NCBI GenBank assembly: GCA_023435225.1
Contig: JAEYRX010000005.1
Span: 1-54,408 of the forward strand
DNA from: Bacillota bacterium
GTDB lineage: Bacteria > Bacillota > UBA4882 > UBA8346
Direction: 5' to 3'
DNA length: 54,408 nt
Notes under the pieces: model-generated
Databases searched by the model: none
What the model was told of the DNA's origin: nothing
Seen by the model: only the letters and a program-made list of their open reading frames with translations
Made by a program: the position numbers and the translations under genes
Shown here: one piece after another, positions 25,516-34,979 of the stretch
Position numbering within the stretch: position 1 is the stretch's first letter
Layout: each line of letters starts with the position of its first letter

Positions 25516-26436
25516 TTGAAAAAATTCTATACCGGTGTTTATCTGATTGTTTTATCGGCGTTTGGATTTGGGATAATGCCTATTTTTGCTTTATACGCCT
25601 ACCGCGGCGGCATTAATATCCCTACTTTATTATTTATCCGGTTTATTTTGGCGGCAATCTTCTTTTTTATTTATATCTTTGCTACCCGAACCAAGATCAA
25701 TGTAAATTGGCGGCAATTAGCGGCCCTTTTTATCATGGGCGGAGTTTTTTATACTTTACAATCCACCCTTTACTTTACTTCTCTTAAATATATCTCTCCT
25801 TCCTTAACAGCGCTTTTGCTTTATACCTATCCAATCATAGTTCCCTTACTATCTTATTTTATAGTGAAAGAAAAACTGACTAAACGTCATTTTTTGGCGA
25901 TGTTATTCACCTTTGGAGGTCTTGTTTTAGTTTTAGGCATGCCTTCGGGAGAAATAAACGGGCTGGGTGTTTTAATGGCTTTCGGAGCGGCATTGGTTTA
26001 CTCCTGTTATATCATATTAGGCAACAAGCTGCTTCAGAAGATACCGTCCATAGTAACCAGCGCCTTTGTGACATTATTTGCGGCTGGCTCATTTCTGACT
26101 ATTGGTTCTATTACTGGTTCGTTCCAATTTAACTTTGGGATGGGAACTTGGCTTCCAATATTAGGAATAGTTTTGTTTTCCACAATGATAGCTATTCTAA
26201 CCTTTTTTAAAGGGATGGAATATACCGGGCCAACTGCAGCCTGTATTATAAGCACATTTGAACCTTTACTTACCATTGGGTTATCGTGGTTGTTTTTACA
26301 GGAGAAATTAACAATCTTTCAGCTCATTGGAGGATTGGCGGTTATATCCGGAGCAATAATTGTTGTTTGGGCTTCAGCTACGGAAAAATCTCCGAAACCC
26401 GATATTTTAATTGATAACACCAGTAGTAAAGCGTGA
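25516..26436 (+). CDS. EamA/DMT family transporter
   Basis: 306 residues with ten hydrophobic helices in two EamA repeats (YLIVLSAFGFGIMPIFALYAY..., and GLGVLMAFGAALVYSCYIILG...). The SPSLTALLLYTYPIIVPLLSYF segment is characteristic of the drug/metabolite transporter superfamily. Substrate unknown; members export amino acids or drugs. The start appears to be TTG 25516, without a strong ribosome site, so the true start may differ slightly. It is probably transcribed alone; the next EamA gene lies 440 nt away. Confidence 0.9.
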   Translation: MKKFYTGVYLIVLSAFGFGIMPIFALYAYRGGINIPTLLFIRFILAAIFFFIYIFATRTKINVNWRQLAALFIMGGVFYTLQSTLYFTSLKYISPSLTALLLYTYPIIVPLLSYFIVKEKLTKRHFLAMLFTFGGLVLVLGMPSGEINGLGVLMAFGAALVYSCYIILGNKLLQKIPSIVTSAFVTLFAAGSFLTIGSITGSFQFNFGMGTWLPILGIVLFSTMIAILTFFKGMEYTGPTAACIISTFEPLLTIGLSWLFLQEKLTIFQLIGGLAVISGAIIVVWASATEKSPKPDILIDNTSSKA

Positions 26437-26689
26437 AAGAGAAAAAATCATAAAAAAGTAATATCCAAACATTATTTAGGCATAGATTATTACCGACCAG
26501 CGCTACGAGTCATTGAATGGGAATAAAATCCTAATATATTAGTTGAATTAAATTTCTCGAATAAATATTTAAACACCTTCATCCCTAAAGCCGGGCCGGC
26601 TAGGACGCATAGGCGAGCAGTAAGCGAAAGCTTACGACCAGCCCGTAATAGAGAATTAATGAATTTACTTCAACTTATTACAGCGGTAA
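26437..26689. other. Intergenic DNA with a GAAA-loop hairpin
   Basis: A structured segment at 26592-26645: CGGGC and GCCCG close a longer stem whose tip is GTAAGC-GAAA-GCTTAC (26620-26635), a perfect 6-bp stem with a GNRA-type loop. This looks RNA-like but matches no family I can name. No gene visible. Confidence 0.4.
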
Positions 26690-26844
26690 ATAAGATGAAC
26701 TAAATTATGCTATTTACCTTTCCCATTCGGCTTTTGATCGGCGTTTATTCAGCTACAATAAAATCAGGCTGAATAAATCGCAAAGCATCATTGAATATGC
26801 TATCAGTATGGGAAAGTTTATTCGTATGATTTAGTTCATCTTAT
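26690..26844. repeat. 155-bp nested inverted-repeat element
   Basis: A perfect 16-bp outer repeat (ATAAGATGAACTAAAT at 26690-26705, partner 26829-26844) is extended by imperfect pairing to CTTTCCCAT / ATGGGAAAG. It encloses a 10-bp hairpin (TTTATTCAGC at 26744-26753, partner 26768-26777). It ends 31 nt before the next start codon, so it lies in the leader of that gene. Confidence 0.6.
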
Positions 26845-26875
26845 ATAGCCTAAATAATTAATTGGAGTTGATGTA

Positions 26876-27307
26876 ATGAAGGCTTTTTTTATCGCTTTAT
26901 TTGGGGCTATCTGTTGGGGAATAGCCCCTATGTTTGGAAAAGCCGGCCTTCGTGGCATCAGTCCAATGGACGGGATGGTCGCCCGAACGGCAATTACGGT
27001 TTTGTTTGTAGCCGGTTGGGCTTTTACCAGTGGGAGTTTTGGACGGCTTCACATAATCCCGGCTAAACGCTGGTTCTATCTGGCTGCGGAAGCGTTCTTG
27101 GCCACATTTGCCGGTGACCTTGCTTATTACACCGCTATTAAAAAAGGCGATATAGGTCAAACTGCTTTGATTTTAGCTAGTTCTCCATTGATAACCGTCT
27201 GGGCCGGCTGGTACTTTTTTAATGAGCAATTGACAATTCCCAAAATTGTAGGAGCAACTCTAATCATCATCGGGATTGTTTTAGTCGGGTTTAGTACGAC
27301 CAACTAA
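26876..27307 (+). CDS. Single-repeat EamA family transporter
   Basis: 143 residues, five hydrophobic helices: MKAFFIALFGAICWGIAPMFGKAGL, an internal SPMDGMVARTAITVLFVAGW, YYTAIKKGDIGQTALILASSPLITVWAGWYFF and a final helix. This is one EamA unit, half the size of the usual ten-helix DMT protein. Such short forms exist as a recognised group that presumably dimerises, so it is not necessarily truncated; the C-terminus ends naturally after the last helix. ATG 26876 is preceded by GGAG. Substrate unknown. Confidence 0.85.
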   Translation: MKAFFIALFGAICWGIAPMFGKAGLRGISPMDGMVARTAITVLFVAGWAFTSGSFGRLHIIPAKRWFYLAAEAFLATFAGDLAYYTAIKKGDIGQTALILASSPLITVWAGWYFFNEQLTIPKIVGATLIIIGIVLVGFSTTN

Positions 27308-27519
27308 GGTTTTTATGTATTATTTTTAAGTCGGCAAAAGCTGATCCGCAGTTTATCACTTTATGTTTTCTTGAATATACCATAATCTCCTTTAACTCCA
27401 GATTTCTGATGGTAAAAGCTTCGATAACCATATCGGTAATTCACAGTTAATCATAAAAAAGCAGGAATAAAAATGATTTAAAAAGAATTTTCTCATTAAA
27501 ATTGTGTTGGTGAGGAAAA

Positions 27520-28692
27520 ATGGCAAATATTGAACTGATAGTAGCCGGGGATCTCTGTTTGGATATAACACCCGAATTTAATCATGAACATACTTTTGAA
27601 CAGGTTTTTTCACCGGGAAGACTGAGCTTGGTTGGGAAAGCAACAATTGCTACCGGAGGAGCAGTTGCCAATACCGGATTAGCTGCTCATTTGCTTGGTC
27701 TTGATACGGTGTTGATGGGTAAGATAGGTACTGATCTGTTCGGTGGTATAATTAAGGAGCATCTGCTTAGTTATGGGGTTAAATTGGCTTTGAAAACTTC
27801 CCTGGAGGTTGACAGTTCATATACTTTTGTGCTCAATTTGGCTGGTAAGGATCGGTTTTTTATTCATCATTCCGGAGCAAACGACTATTATTACGAGTCA
27901 GATATTGATAAAACTTTGGTTCAAAGCACAAAAATCTTTCATTTTGGCTATCCGCCATTAATGAAGAGTATTTACCAAAACCAAGCAACCGAATTGCTGA
28001 AAATATATAAAAACGTTAAACGTTTTGGGCTTACAACTTCTTTGGATATGGCTATGCCTGATCTGAGTACGGAGTCGGGACAAGTCGATTGGGAAGCGGT
28101 TATAAAATCCGTAGCGCCATATGTTGATATATTTCTGCCCAGTTATGAAGAGTTGTTTTTAATGTTGGACAGGGATGAATACTTGGTATGGCGGGATTCC
28201 GGAGTCAAACAAGAGTTAAGTGAAACAGTAGATTTTACAAGAGTTAGGGAGTTCGGTCGGCGTTTACAAAATTATGGGATGGGAATTATTATGATTAAAG
28301 CCGGTAAAAACGGTATTTATCTTCGGACTCCGGCTGCAGAAAGATTAAAGTCATTAGCCGGTCTTTCTCTGGGCCCCGAATGGGCCAATAAGGAATTTTG
28401 GGCGGAATCAGTAAAACCGGAGTTTATTGCATCCAGTACTGGAGCGGGGGATTGTGCAATAGCCGGTTTTTTAACAGCTCTGATTAGAGGTTATAAACCC
28501 TCGGAAGCGATCCAATTAGCAACTTTCGCCGGATATCAGAACTTAAAAGCCATAGATGCTGTAAGTGGGTTGGGTTGTTGGGAGAATTTATTAAGCTGCT
28601 TGAATAATGAAGAAATTAACTATAATGAATTAGATTTGGCTGGGTTAGGTTTTAAACGAGAAAAAAAAGGCTTATGGAGCACTGATTTATGA
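27520..28692 (+). CDS. PfkB family carbohydrate kinase
   Basis: 390 residues. N-terminal IVAGDLCLDITPE, then GGAVANTGLAAHLLGLDTVLMGKIGTDLFG (PfkB motif 1 region) and the C-terminal SSTGAGDCAIAGFLTALIRG with the catalytic GAGD Asp. It phosphorylates a sugar or nucleoside hydroxyl with ATP; the substrate cannot be read from sequence. It is longer than ribokinase (about 310), with extra segments around residues 215-290. ATG 27520 follows GTGAGG. Its stop overlaps the lipA start by 4 nt, so the two genes are translationally coupled, an unusual pairing. Confidence 0.9.
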   Translation: MANIELIVAGDLCLDITPEFNHEHTFEQVFSPGRLSLVGKATIATGGAVANTGLAAHLLGLDTVLMGKIGTDLFGGIIKEHLLSYGVKLALKTSLEVDSSYTFVLNLAGKDRFFIHHSGANDYYYESDIDKTLVQSTKIFHFGYPPLMKSIYQNQATELLKIYKNVKRFGLTTSLDMAMPDLSTESGQVDWEAVIKSVAPYVDIFLPSYEELFLMLDRDEYLVWRDSGVKQELSETVDFTRVREFGRRLQNYGMGIIMIKAGKNGIYLRTPAAERLKSLAGLSLGPEWANKEFWAESVKPEFIASSTGAGDCAIAGFLTALIRGYKPSEAIQLATFAGYQNLKAIDAVSGLGCWENLLSCLNNEEINYNELDLAGLGFKREKKGLWSTDL

Positions 28693-29558
28693 TAGATACT
28701 AATAAAATGAATCAACGTAAACCTGATTGGTTAAAAATAAAAGTCCAAAGTGGCGCGGAAAAAACAACCGTCGAAAAAATCCTGGAACAACTTTCGTTAC
28801 ATACGGTTTGTGAAGAAGCCAATTGTCCCAACTTGATGGAATGTTTTAACCGCCGGACGGCAACCTTTATGATTTTAGGTAAATATTGCACCAGAAACTG
28901 CACTTTTTGTAATGTCACCAAAGCTACTCCTAGTCCGGTTGATCTGGAAGAACCACTTCATGTAGCCGAAGCTGTTCGTGAATTAAAATTGAAACATGTG
29001 GTTATAACCTCGGTAACCAGGGATGATTTACCGGATGGAGGAGCGGCTCATTTTGCCGAAGCAATTAGGGAAGTAAAGAAAATCAATTTAGAAACTGTCG
29101 TTGAAGTGTTAATACCCGACTTCCAGGGAGATTTTCAATCCTTAAGGAAAGTAATTGAAGCTCAACCGGAAGTAATTAATCATAATGTGGAAACAGTACC
29201 CCGGTTGTATCCGGAAGTAAGACCGATGGCTATTTATCAACGTTCCCTAGATTTATTAAAAAAAACCAAAGAAATTAATCAATCAATTTTAACTAAATCA
29301 GGAATAATGGTTGGTCTGGGAGAAAAGGAAACAGAAGTAATCGAGGTATGTAAAGATTTAAGAGAAGTCGGTTGTGAGTTATTAACTATTGGGCAGTATT
29401 TAGCCCCCTCCAGGGAACATCATCCGGTAATAGAGTATGTTCATCCGGATATCTTTGAAAAATACCGGGTAATCGGAACAGAGATGGGATTTAAGCATAT
29501 TGCCTCCGGACCGTTAGTTAGAAGTTCATATCAAGCGGATAAGGCTTTAAAGAAGTAG
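28689..29558 (+). CDS. lipA: Lipoyl synthase
   Basis: 289 residues. The N-terminal auxiliary-cluster motif is CEEANCPNLMEC (CX4CX5C) and the radical SAM motif is CTRNCTFCNV (CX3CX2C). GLGEKETE and the C-terminal SGPLVRSSYQADKA, with the auxiliary-cluster Ser in RSSY, are all as in LipA. It inserts two sulfurs into protein-bound octanoyl chains to make lipoate for 2-oxoacid dehydrogenases or the glycine cleavage system. No lipB or lipoate ligase is adjacent. It shares a 4-nt ATGA overlap with the kinase gene, and the response regulator gene starts 9 nt after its stop. Confidence 0.95.
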   Translation: MIDTNKMNQRKPDWLKIKVQSGAEKTTVEKILEQLSLHTVCEEANCPNLMECFNRRTATFMILGKYCTRNCTFCNVTKATPSPVDLEEPLHVAEAVRELKLKHVVITSVTRDDLPDGGAAHFAEAIREVKKINLETVVEVLIPDFQGDFQSLRKVIEAQPEVINHNVETVPRLYPEVRPMAIYQRSLDLLKKTKEINQSILTKSGIMVGLGEKETEVIEVCKDLREVGCELLTIGQYLAPSREHHPVIEYVHPDIFEKYRVIGTEMGFKHIASGPLVRSSYQADKALKK

Positions 29559-29567
29559 GTAGTTTAT

Positions 29568-30221
29568 ATGACAGAAAAAATTCGGTTACTAATTGTAGAT
29601 GATCATCCGTTATTCCGGCAAGGAGTCCGCTTTTACTTGGAATCAATCCCGGAATTGAAATTGATCGGTGAAGCTGAAAATGGAGCCCGGGCCTTGACTT
29701 TTCTACGGGAGCATCAGGTTGATGTAATTCTAATGGATTTACAAATGCCGGGGATGGATGGAGTTGAAGTTACCGGAGAAATAAAAAAAGAGTGGCCGGA
29801 AACCAGAGTGTTAATTTTAACCAGTTATAATAGCTGGGATAAAGTTTATTCGGCATTAAAGTCCGGGGCAGCCGGCTATATTTTAAAAGATGCCCAACCT
29901 AAAGAAGTTTTAGCCGCGATTAAAGCGGTAGCCTCCGGAGGAAGTTTTCTTGGCCCTATGGTAGCTTCGGAATTATTAAATAGAATCAATAATGATCCGG
30001 AAGATCGATCTCTTAATTTACCTGAACCGTTAACCGAACGGGAACTTGAAGTTTTAAAACTGCTCGGCCAAGGACTGGGAAACCGGGAAATAGCGGAACA
30101 GCTCATTATAAGCGAGAAAACTGTAAAGACTCATGTGGCAAATATCCTTCAAAAGTTGGAAGTATCCAGCCGTACCCAAGCGGTGCTGTATGCAATCAGA
30201 CACAACTTAATCTCAGGTTAG
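29568..30221 (+). CDS. NarL/FixJ family response regulator
   Basis: 217 residues. Receiver domain RLLIVDDHPLFRQGV with acceptor Asp57 (LMDLQMPGMDG), switch Thr in ILTSYN and Lys in YILKDA. The C-terminal LuxR-type HTH is LTERELEVLKLLGQGLGNREIAEQLIISEKTVKTHVANILQKL. Phosphorylation should dimerise it on DNA. The cognate kinase gene follows after 75 nt. The gene starts 9 nt after lipA, so it may be read from the same transcript. Confidence 0.95.
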   Translation: MTEKIRLLIVDDHPLFRQGVRFYLESIPELKLIGEAENGARALTFLREHQVDVILMDLQMPGMDGVEVTGEIKKEWPETRVLILTSYNSWDKVYSALKSGAAGYILKDAQPKEVLAAIKAVASGGSFLGPMVASELLNRINNDPEDRSLNLPEPLTERELEVLKLLGQGLGNREIAEQLIISEKTVKTHVANILQKLEVSSRTQAVLYAIRHNLISG

Positions 30222-30296
30222 TTGAGATTAAGAGCGAGCATATACAGGTTGAATAAAATTTTTTGATCCACATCACGTCTTAAGGGAGGAAATGAG

Positions 30297-31436
30297 TTGA
30301 AATCGAATTGGAATAGTAACAATAAAGAGTCTATTCTTCCGGAGCAGGATAGTATCAAGAAAACTCTTCTTTTAACTATTGGTTTTGGAGGAGCTTTCGG
30401 GTTAATTGTAACTGTTTTTGTTTTTTCAATGCATGGATTTCCTGCGCCATTTTTGTTTTATATTGCTATTATTCCTCTTTTTTGTGCTTTTGTAGCTGGA
30501 TTGGCTGGTATCAGCAGTGTCTTTATAAATCGTCTTTTGCTGAAAATAGGGGTTTTAAATCTCATTAAAAGACAAATTATCGGGGTTATCATTGTAATAA
30601 TAATTGCCATGACTATTGGATTATGGTCGGCCGCCGCTCTGGGTTTTTTTAAATTTAACAACCTTCCCTTCGTCTTAACCACTTCTGTAATTGGTTTTAT
30701 TTTTGGAGTGGTTATATTATTTGTTGACCGTCGACTATGGAAAATGCGTCAACAAGTATTAACGCTTGAGCTTGAGAATAAATATTTAGCTGATTTAGCG
30801 GAAAAAGATCAGCAGCTTCAAGAAATTACTAAAAATCTAGTAATTACCGAAGAAAGAAACCGATTGGCCAGGGAATTGCATGATTCAATATCCCAAGGTT
30901 TGCATGGGATTATTTTTACGCTTCATTCACTTCGAAAACATATACAAACTTATGATGACCGGACTAAAGAGATTATCGATCATCTTGAAATAACTGCCGA
31001 CACTACTTTGAGCGAATTACGGGCCATGATTTTTGAGTTAAAACCATCCTTACTTGAAGAACGGGGATTGATTGAAGCTTTAAATCTGCATTGTGAATTA
31101 TTCGCCAAACGATTAAAAGTAAAATGTGAATGCAACGTTGATAAGGTTGGTTTAACACCTCAACAGGAGATGGCAGTCTACCGGATTGTTCAGGAAGCCT
31201 TGGCTAATATTCAACAACATGCCGGAGCGAATCAGGTTTTGGTGAAGCTATTTTCTGAAGCAAACCGGGTGGTATTGCATATTGTTGATAATGGAAAAGG
31301 CTTTATCGTTGAAGAAATTAAGCGTGGAAATGGATTAGATAATATGATTGCCCGGTGCCGGGAAAATGCCGGAACATTGAAGATTGAGTCACAGCCGGGA
31401 CACGGGACAAAAATTGATGCTGTATTTACAATATAA
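30297..31436 (+). CDS. NarL-type (HisKA_3) membrane histidine kinase
   Basis: 379 residues from TTG 30297, 8 nt after GGGAGG. Four hydrophobic helices in residues 20-145 with almost no extracytoplasmic loop. A coiled coil (about 155-185) leads into the HisKA_3 motif RLARELHDSISQGLHG with phosphoacceptor His195. The HATPase domain has QEALANIQQHAGA (N box), VDNGKGF (G1) and NGLDNMIARC, ending GHGTKIDAVF. It phosphorylates the adjacent response regulator. With no sensor domain outside the membrane, it likely detects something in or at the membrane. Confidence 0.93.
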   Translation: MKSNWNSNNKESILPEQDSIKKTLLLTIGFGGAFGLIVTVFVFSMHGFPAPFLFYIAIIPLFCAFVAGLAGISSVFINRLLLKIGVLNLIKRQIIGVIIVIIIAMTIGLWSAAALGFFKFNNLPFVLTTSVIGFIFGVVILFVDRRLWKMRQQVLTLELENKYLADLAEKDQQLQEITKNLVITEERNRLARELHDSISQGLHGIIFTLHSLRKHIQTYDDRTKEIIDHLEITADTTLSELRAMIFELKPSLLEERGLIEALNLHCELFAKRLKVKCECNVDKVGLTPQQEMAVYRIVQEALANIQQHAGANQVLVKLFSEANRVVLHIVDNGKGFIVEEIKRGNGLDNMIARCRENAGTLKIESQPGHGTKIDAVFTI

Positions 31437-31664
31437 GTTATCTAAGGGATTTTCATAATAAAAAAAATCGCTAGTCGTATCTGGGTTATTTACTATATAT
31501 TGTATTCAAAAATTAGTTATAGTAATTATGAAACTCCCTTTTTACATAATTTTTAGGAATAAATAATGAGAAATTGTAATTAATAACGATTAATTTTCCG
31601 ATAAATATGATAATATTATATGGTTAAACAGGACTTATTCTACAAAAAATGAAAAGGTGGTTTC

Positions 31665-33221
31665 ATGGAAGAAAAATCGTTTATTTTACGTAACGAACAG
31701 GAAGTAAATGTTATTATCACCAAAATCCTTTTATGGTCCTTAATTGCTTTCCCAATTGTATTGCTTTTATGCAAACCATTTTTGGGATTTTTTAATGCCT
31801 CGGTAAATAATCTGCTTTTACCTTGTACGATAGGAGCTATATGTCATTTTATCCCTTTCTTGCTTCGTAAAATTAATGTTCCAAGTATGATTGTTAAATA
31901 TTCCGCTATTCTGATGAGCGCCGTCAGTATTGGAATTATAAATGCTAATGTCTTTATTTGGATAAGCATTATTTTGATTTTTCCGTTATTATTAAGTTTA
32001 TTATATTTCGATAAGAGATTAACTCTAGTGGCTGTAACAGCTACATTAGTTAGTATGATAGTTTCCCAATATTTCTTTGACTTGTTTAGGGGCCAACTAG
32101 GAACCCTTCCCGGAGATTTTTCCTGGTTTAAGCAGTTTTGGCTTGACATTGTTACTTATACAATAGAAGTAGGAGTAGTAGCGTTAATCGCTACTATGCT
32201 TACCCGCCGGACCAGAAATTTGTTGGAAAATCTGATGAGTTCTGAGGAGCAGGCTGTTTTATTAAATAAACTAAAAGAAATAATGCATCAGACCTCAAAA
32301 GACTCGAATGTTTTAGCTGAATCGGTTAATCAACTTAGTCTAATCATTAATGATACTTCCAATAAGAGCCGGATAGTTTCCCAAAATGCTAGAGATGCGG
32401 CGAACAGCGGCGAACAGAATATGGCTTATATGGAGGAAACCGCCCATACCGTGCAGGAGGTTTCCTCTGCTTTAGAGGCAATATTTGGTCAAGCACAGGA
32501 AATGTCCGGAATATCAAAAGAAACTTATGATGCGGCAGTTGAAAGTGAGCAATTAATCGGTCGGGCTGTAAAGAAAATGGAAGAGATCGAGAGTTCAGCT
32601 GTTAACAGTAAAGAGCTAATGTACCGGTTAGGTGAACGATCCTCCCAAATTGGCGAAGTTATTACCCTTATTGCCGGAGTTGCCGAGCAAACTAACCTTT
32701 TAGCTCTTAACGCCGCTATTGAGTCGGCCCGGGCTGGAGAACACGGGCGTGGTTTTTCGGTAGTTGCCCAACAGATTAAGGCTTTATCTGAACAATCAGC
32801 TAAAGCCACCACTGAAATAGCTAATTTGATTGAACAAGAACAAAGCGATACCAGAAATGCAATTCAATCGATAGAAAGCGATTCCGATACCATTAAATCA
32901 GGAATTGAAATGGTCAGAACCGCCGGTGCTTCTTTTGAAAAACTGAAACAGATTCAAGAAGAGTCAAACTGTAAATCCCAAGAAATTGTTACTTTAATAA
33001 ATAAGATTCATGACTATGGCAATGAAGCTATTGATATCATCAATAATGTAAAAGAGTTAACGGTAGGAGCCGGCGCTTCCGTGCAATCAATTGTCGCGGC
33101 CATGGAAGAACAATTGGCTTCAATGCAAAAAGTAACTTCTTCCGTAAGTTCAATTGATTTAATTGCCGGAGATTTATTAACCCTAAGTAAGAGCATTCAT
33201 CAAATTGATCCGTCTATTTAA
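31665..33221 (+). CDS. Methyl-accepting chemotaxis protein without extracellular domain
   Basis: 518 residues. About six transmembrane helices in the first 185 residues, no periplasmic sensing domain and no obvious HAMP. A long cytoplasmic coiled coil follows, with the conserved hairpin tip GVAEQTNLLALNAAIESARAGEHGRGFSVVA split across residues about 345-375. The protein presumably contacts CheA/CheW through that tip. The multi-helix membrane module resembles those sensing membrane or energy state. ATG 31665 follows AAAGGTGG. It is transcribed with a terminator hairpin behind it. Confidence 0.9.
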   Translation: MEEKSFILRNEQEVNVIITKILLWSLIAFPIVLLLCKPFLGFFNASVNNLLLPCTIGAICHFIPFLLRKINVPSMIVKYSAILMSAVSIGIINANVFIWISIILIFPLLLSLLYFDKRLTLVAVTATLVSMIVSQYFFDLFRGQLGTLPGDFSWFKQFWLDIVTYTIEVGVVALIATMLTRRTRNLLENLMSSEEQAVLLNKLKEIMHQTSKDSNVLAESVNQLSLIINDTSNKSRIVSQNARDAANSGEQNMAYMEETAHTVQEVSSALEAIFGQAQEMSGISKETYDAAVESEQLIGRAVKKMEEIESSAVNSKELMYRLGERSSQIGEVITLIAGVAEQTNLLALNAAIESARAGEHGRGFSVVAQQIKALSEQSAKATTEIANLIEQEQSDTRNAIQSIESDSDTIKSGIEMVRTAGASFEKLKQIQEESNCKSQEIVTLINKIHDYGNEAIDIINNVKELTVGAGASVQSIVAAMEEQLASMQKVTSSVSSIDLIAGDLLTLSKSIHQIDPSI

Positions 33222-33252
33222 AGTATCTTAACAATAAAAAATAGAAATAGGG

Positions 33253-33299
33253 CCGTTCTGTTCACTCAGCCCCATAATGGGGCTTGAGAACGGTTTTAT
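33253..33299. terminator. Terminator hairpin after the MCP gene (possibly bidirectional)
   Basis: CCGTTCT (33253-33259) and AGAACGG (33287-33293) form the base, CAGCCCCA / TGGGGCTT the upper stem, and TTTTATA follows. On the opposite strand the stem is followed by a T-rich run too, and the convergent ABC gene ends at 33363, so it may serve both. Confidence 0.65.
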
Positions 33300-33362
33300 A
33301 AATCTATATAAGATAAAAAGCTTGGATATAGATTTCACATTCCAAAAGCCGAATGTATGTGC

Positions 33363-34937
33363 TTATTTATTATATTTCTCAATTATTCGCCCGTTTGCCA
33401 ACTTCAGAATATTGGTAATCGCCTTTGGAATTTCATTAAAATGATGAGTTATATAGATCAAGCTGATTGGAGTTTGTTCACAAAGTTGATCCAATAATTT
33501 ATTTATATATTGGCGGTGAATTAAGTCCAATCCCTGACAGGGTTCATCAAGAACCAATAGAATCGGATTTTTGACCAAAGCGCGGGCTAAAAGCACCAGG
33601 CGTTGTTGACTGACGGATATTGTGCCGAATAGTTCCTCCGCTAATTCGTCTAAACCAACTATCCGGAGCCAATTCCAGGCAATTTTAGCTTGTTTATGGT
33701 TACATTCTTGAAATAGACCGGTGGAGTCGAAGAAACCGGAACAAACCGTCTCCAGACAAGTAAGAGTTCCATGGCTATAAATTTGCTGTTCCGGAGCGAC
33801 CCAACCAATATTTTTCTTAATCTCCCAGATGCTTTCGCCACTGCCCCGCCTTTTCCCAAATAAAGTAATATTATTGGCGTATGATTGAGGGTTGTCCGCC
33901 GTGATTAAACTTAATAAAGTAGATTTGCCGGCGCCGTTGTGTCCCAATAAAGCCCATCGTTCACCATGTCTCACAGTCCAGTTGATATCAGTTAAAATAG
34001 GAGTCCGATTATAAGTTATTGAAACGTGTTTCATTTCTACTAGAACCGGGCAATTATCGTTATCTGCAGTTTTCCAATGGGGTATCTGCATTAATGATGG
34101 TGTTAATGTTTCATTAAAACCTAAAAAAGATAATGCTTCTTTGTTCTTCCGAAACTTGTCACTAGGGCCTTGAAAAACTATTTGCCGGTTAGCTAAACCA
34201 AGAATATGGGTTATTCCTTCAGGGATCTCTTCCAGTCTGGTAGTAAGTAATAGAATCTTCATTGGAGCTGTCTGTAATAATTGATCCAAGCTTTTTTTCA
34301 GTTGTTCACGGGTATCAGTATCAAGTCCGCCAAAGGGATCATCAAGGATCAGCAACTTGGGAGATTGCATTAAAGATCTGATAATAAGTACTTTTCGGCC
34401 TTCGCCATTGGATAATTGATGGATTTTCCGGTCGAAAAGATCGCTGATGTTGAATAATTCCAAGGCTTTTTCCCGGCGAGCTAGATAGATTTCTTCGCTA
34501 GTTTTTAATGGAGTAACTTCAAAAGGGGATATATGCTCAATGCTTTTCCCGGATAAAAACTCGGCTACGGTTGGGATATCGTCACCTTCAAAACTATGCC
34601 AGCGAGCTTGGTGATATCCGGCGTAATGTTGTAATAAAGCTTGATGCTCATCAGGTGAGACGGTCAAAATATCGCCGCGGTTGAAAAAAGGTTCTCCTTC
34701 TTCCGGGTTGTTGAAAAAATAATTAATTCGTCCTTCCAGAATAGGTATTTTGCGGCAGATGGCATTTACCAGTAGAGATTTACCGGAACCATTAGGCCCG
34801 ATTACCGCCCAGTTTTGATTAGTTTCGAGCGACCAGTTGATATTAGATAATAGTATTCTGTCATTGAACTTTAAAGTAATATTGGCCAGTTTTATAAACG
34901 GTTTATGAGGTTGCAAAATATTTTTTCGTATATGCAT
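33363..34937 (-). CDS. Two-domain ABC ATPase (ModF/YheS-like soluble type)
   Basis: 524 residues with two complete nucleotide-binding domains in one chain and no membrane helix. Domain 1 has Walker A GPNGSGKSLLV, signature LSNGEGRKVLIIRSL and Walker B LLILDDPFGGLD. Domain 2 has GHNGAGKSTLL, signature-like ISVSQQRLVLLARAL and LLVLDEPCQGLD. The second signature departs from LSGGQ, a feature of ModF-type proteins. ModF-like proteins are associated with molybdenum handling but their role is uncertain; no mod genes are here. ATG 34937. It lies 42 nt after the HXXEE gene on the same strand, so probably co-transcribed. Confidence 0.85.
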   Translation of the reverse strand: MHIRKNILQPHKPFIKLANITLKFNDRILLSNINWSLETNQNWAVIGPNGSGKSLLVNAICRKIPILEGRINYFFNNPEEGEPFFNRGDILTVSPDEHQALLQHYAGYHQARWHSFEGDDIPTVAEFLSGKSIEHISPFEVTPLKTSEEIYLARREKALELFNISDLFDRKIHQLSNGEGRKVLIIRSLMQSPKLLILDDPFGGLDTDTREQLKKSLDQLLQTAPMKILLLTTRLEEIPEGITHILGLANRQIVFQGPSDKFRKNKEALSFLGFNETLTPSLMQIPHWKTADNDNCPVLVEMKHVSITYNRTPILTDINWTVRHGERWALLGHNGAGKSTLLSLITADNPQSYANNITLFGKRRGSGESIWEIKKNIGWVAPEQQIYSHGTLTCLETVCSGFFDSTGLFQECNHKQAKIAWNWLRIVGLDELAEELFGTISVSQQRLVLLARALVKNPILLVLDEPCQGLDLIHRQYINKLLDQLCEQTPISLIYITHHFNEIPKAITNILKLANGRIIEKYNK

Positions 34938-34979
34938 AGAGCTTTCCTTTAAGAATATGTTTCAAAAATTTTAAATTTA

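Noticed and set aside
25337..25519. 60-codon open frame before the EamA gene
   Set aside because: No ribosome site, no family features, and it overlaps the EamA start.
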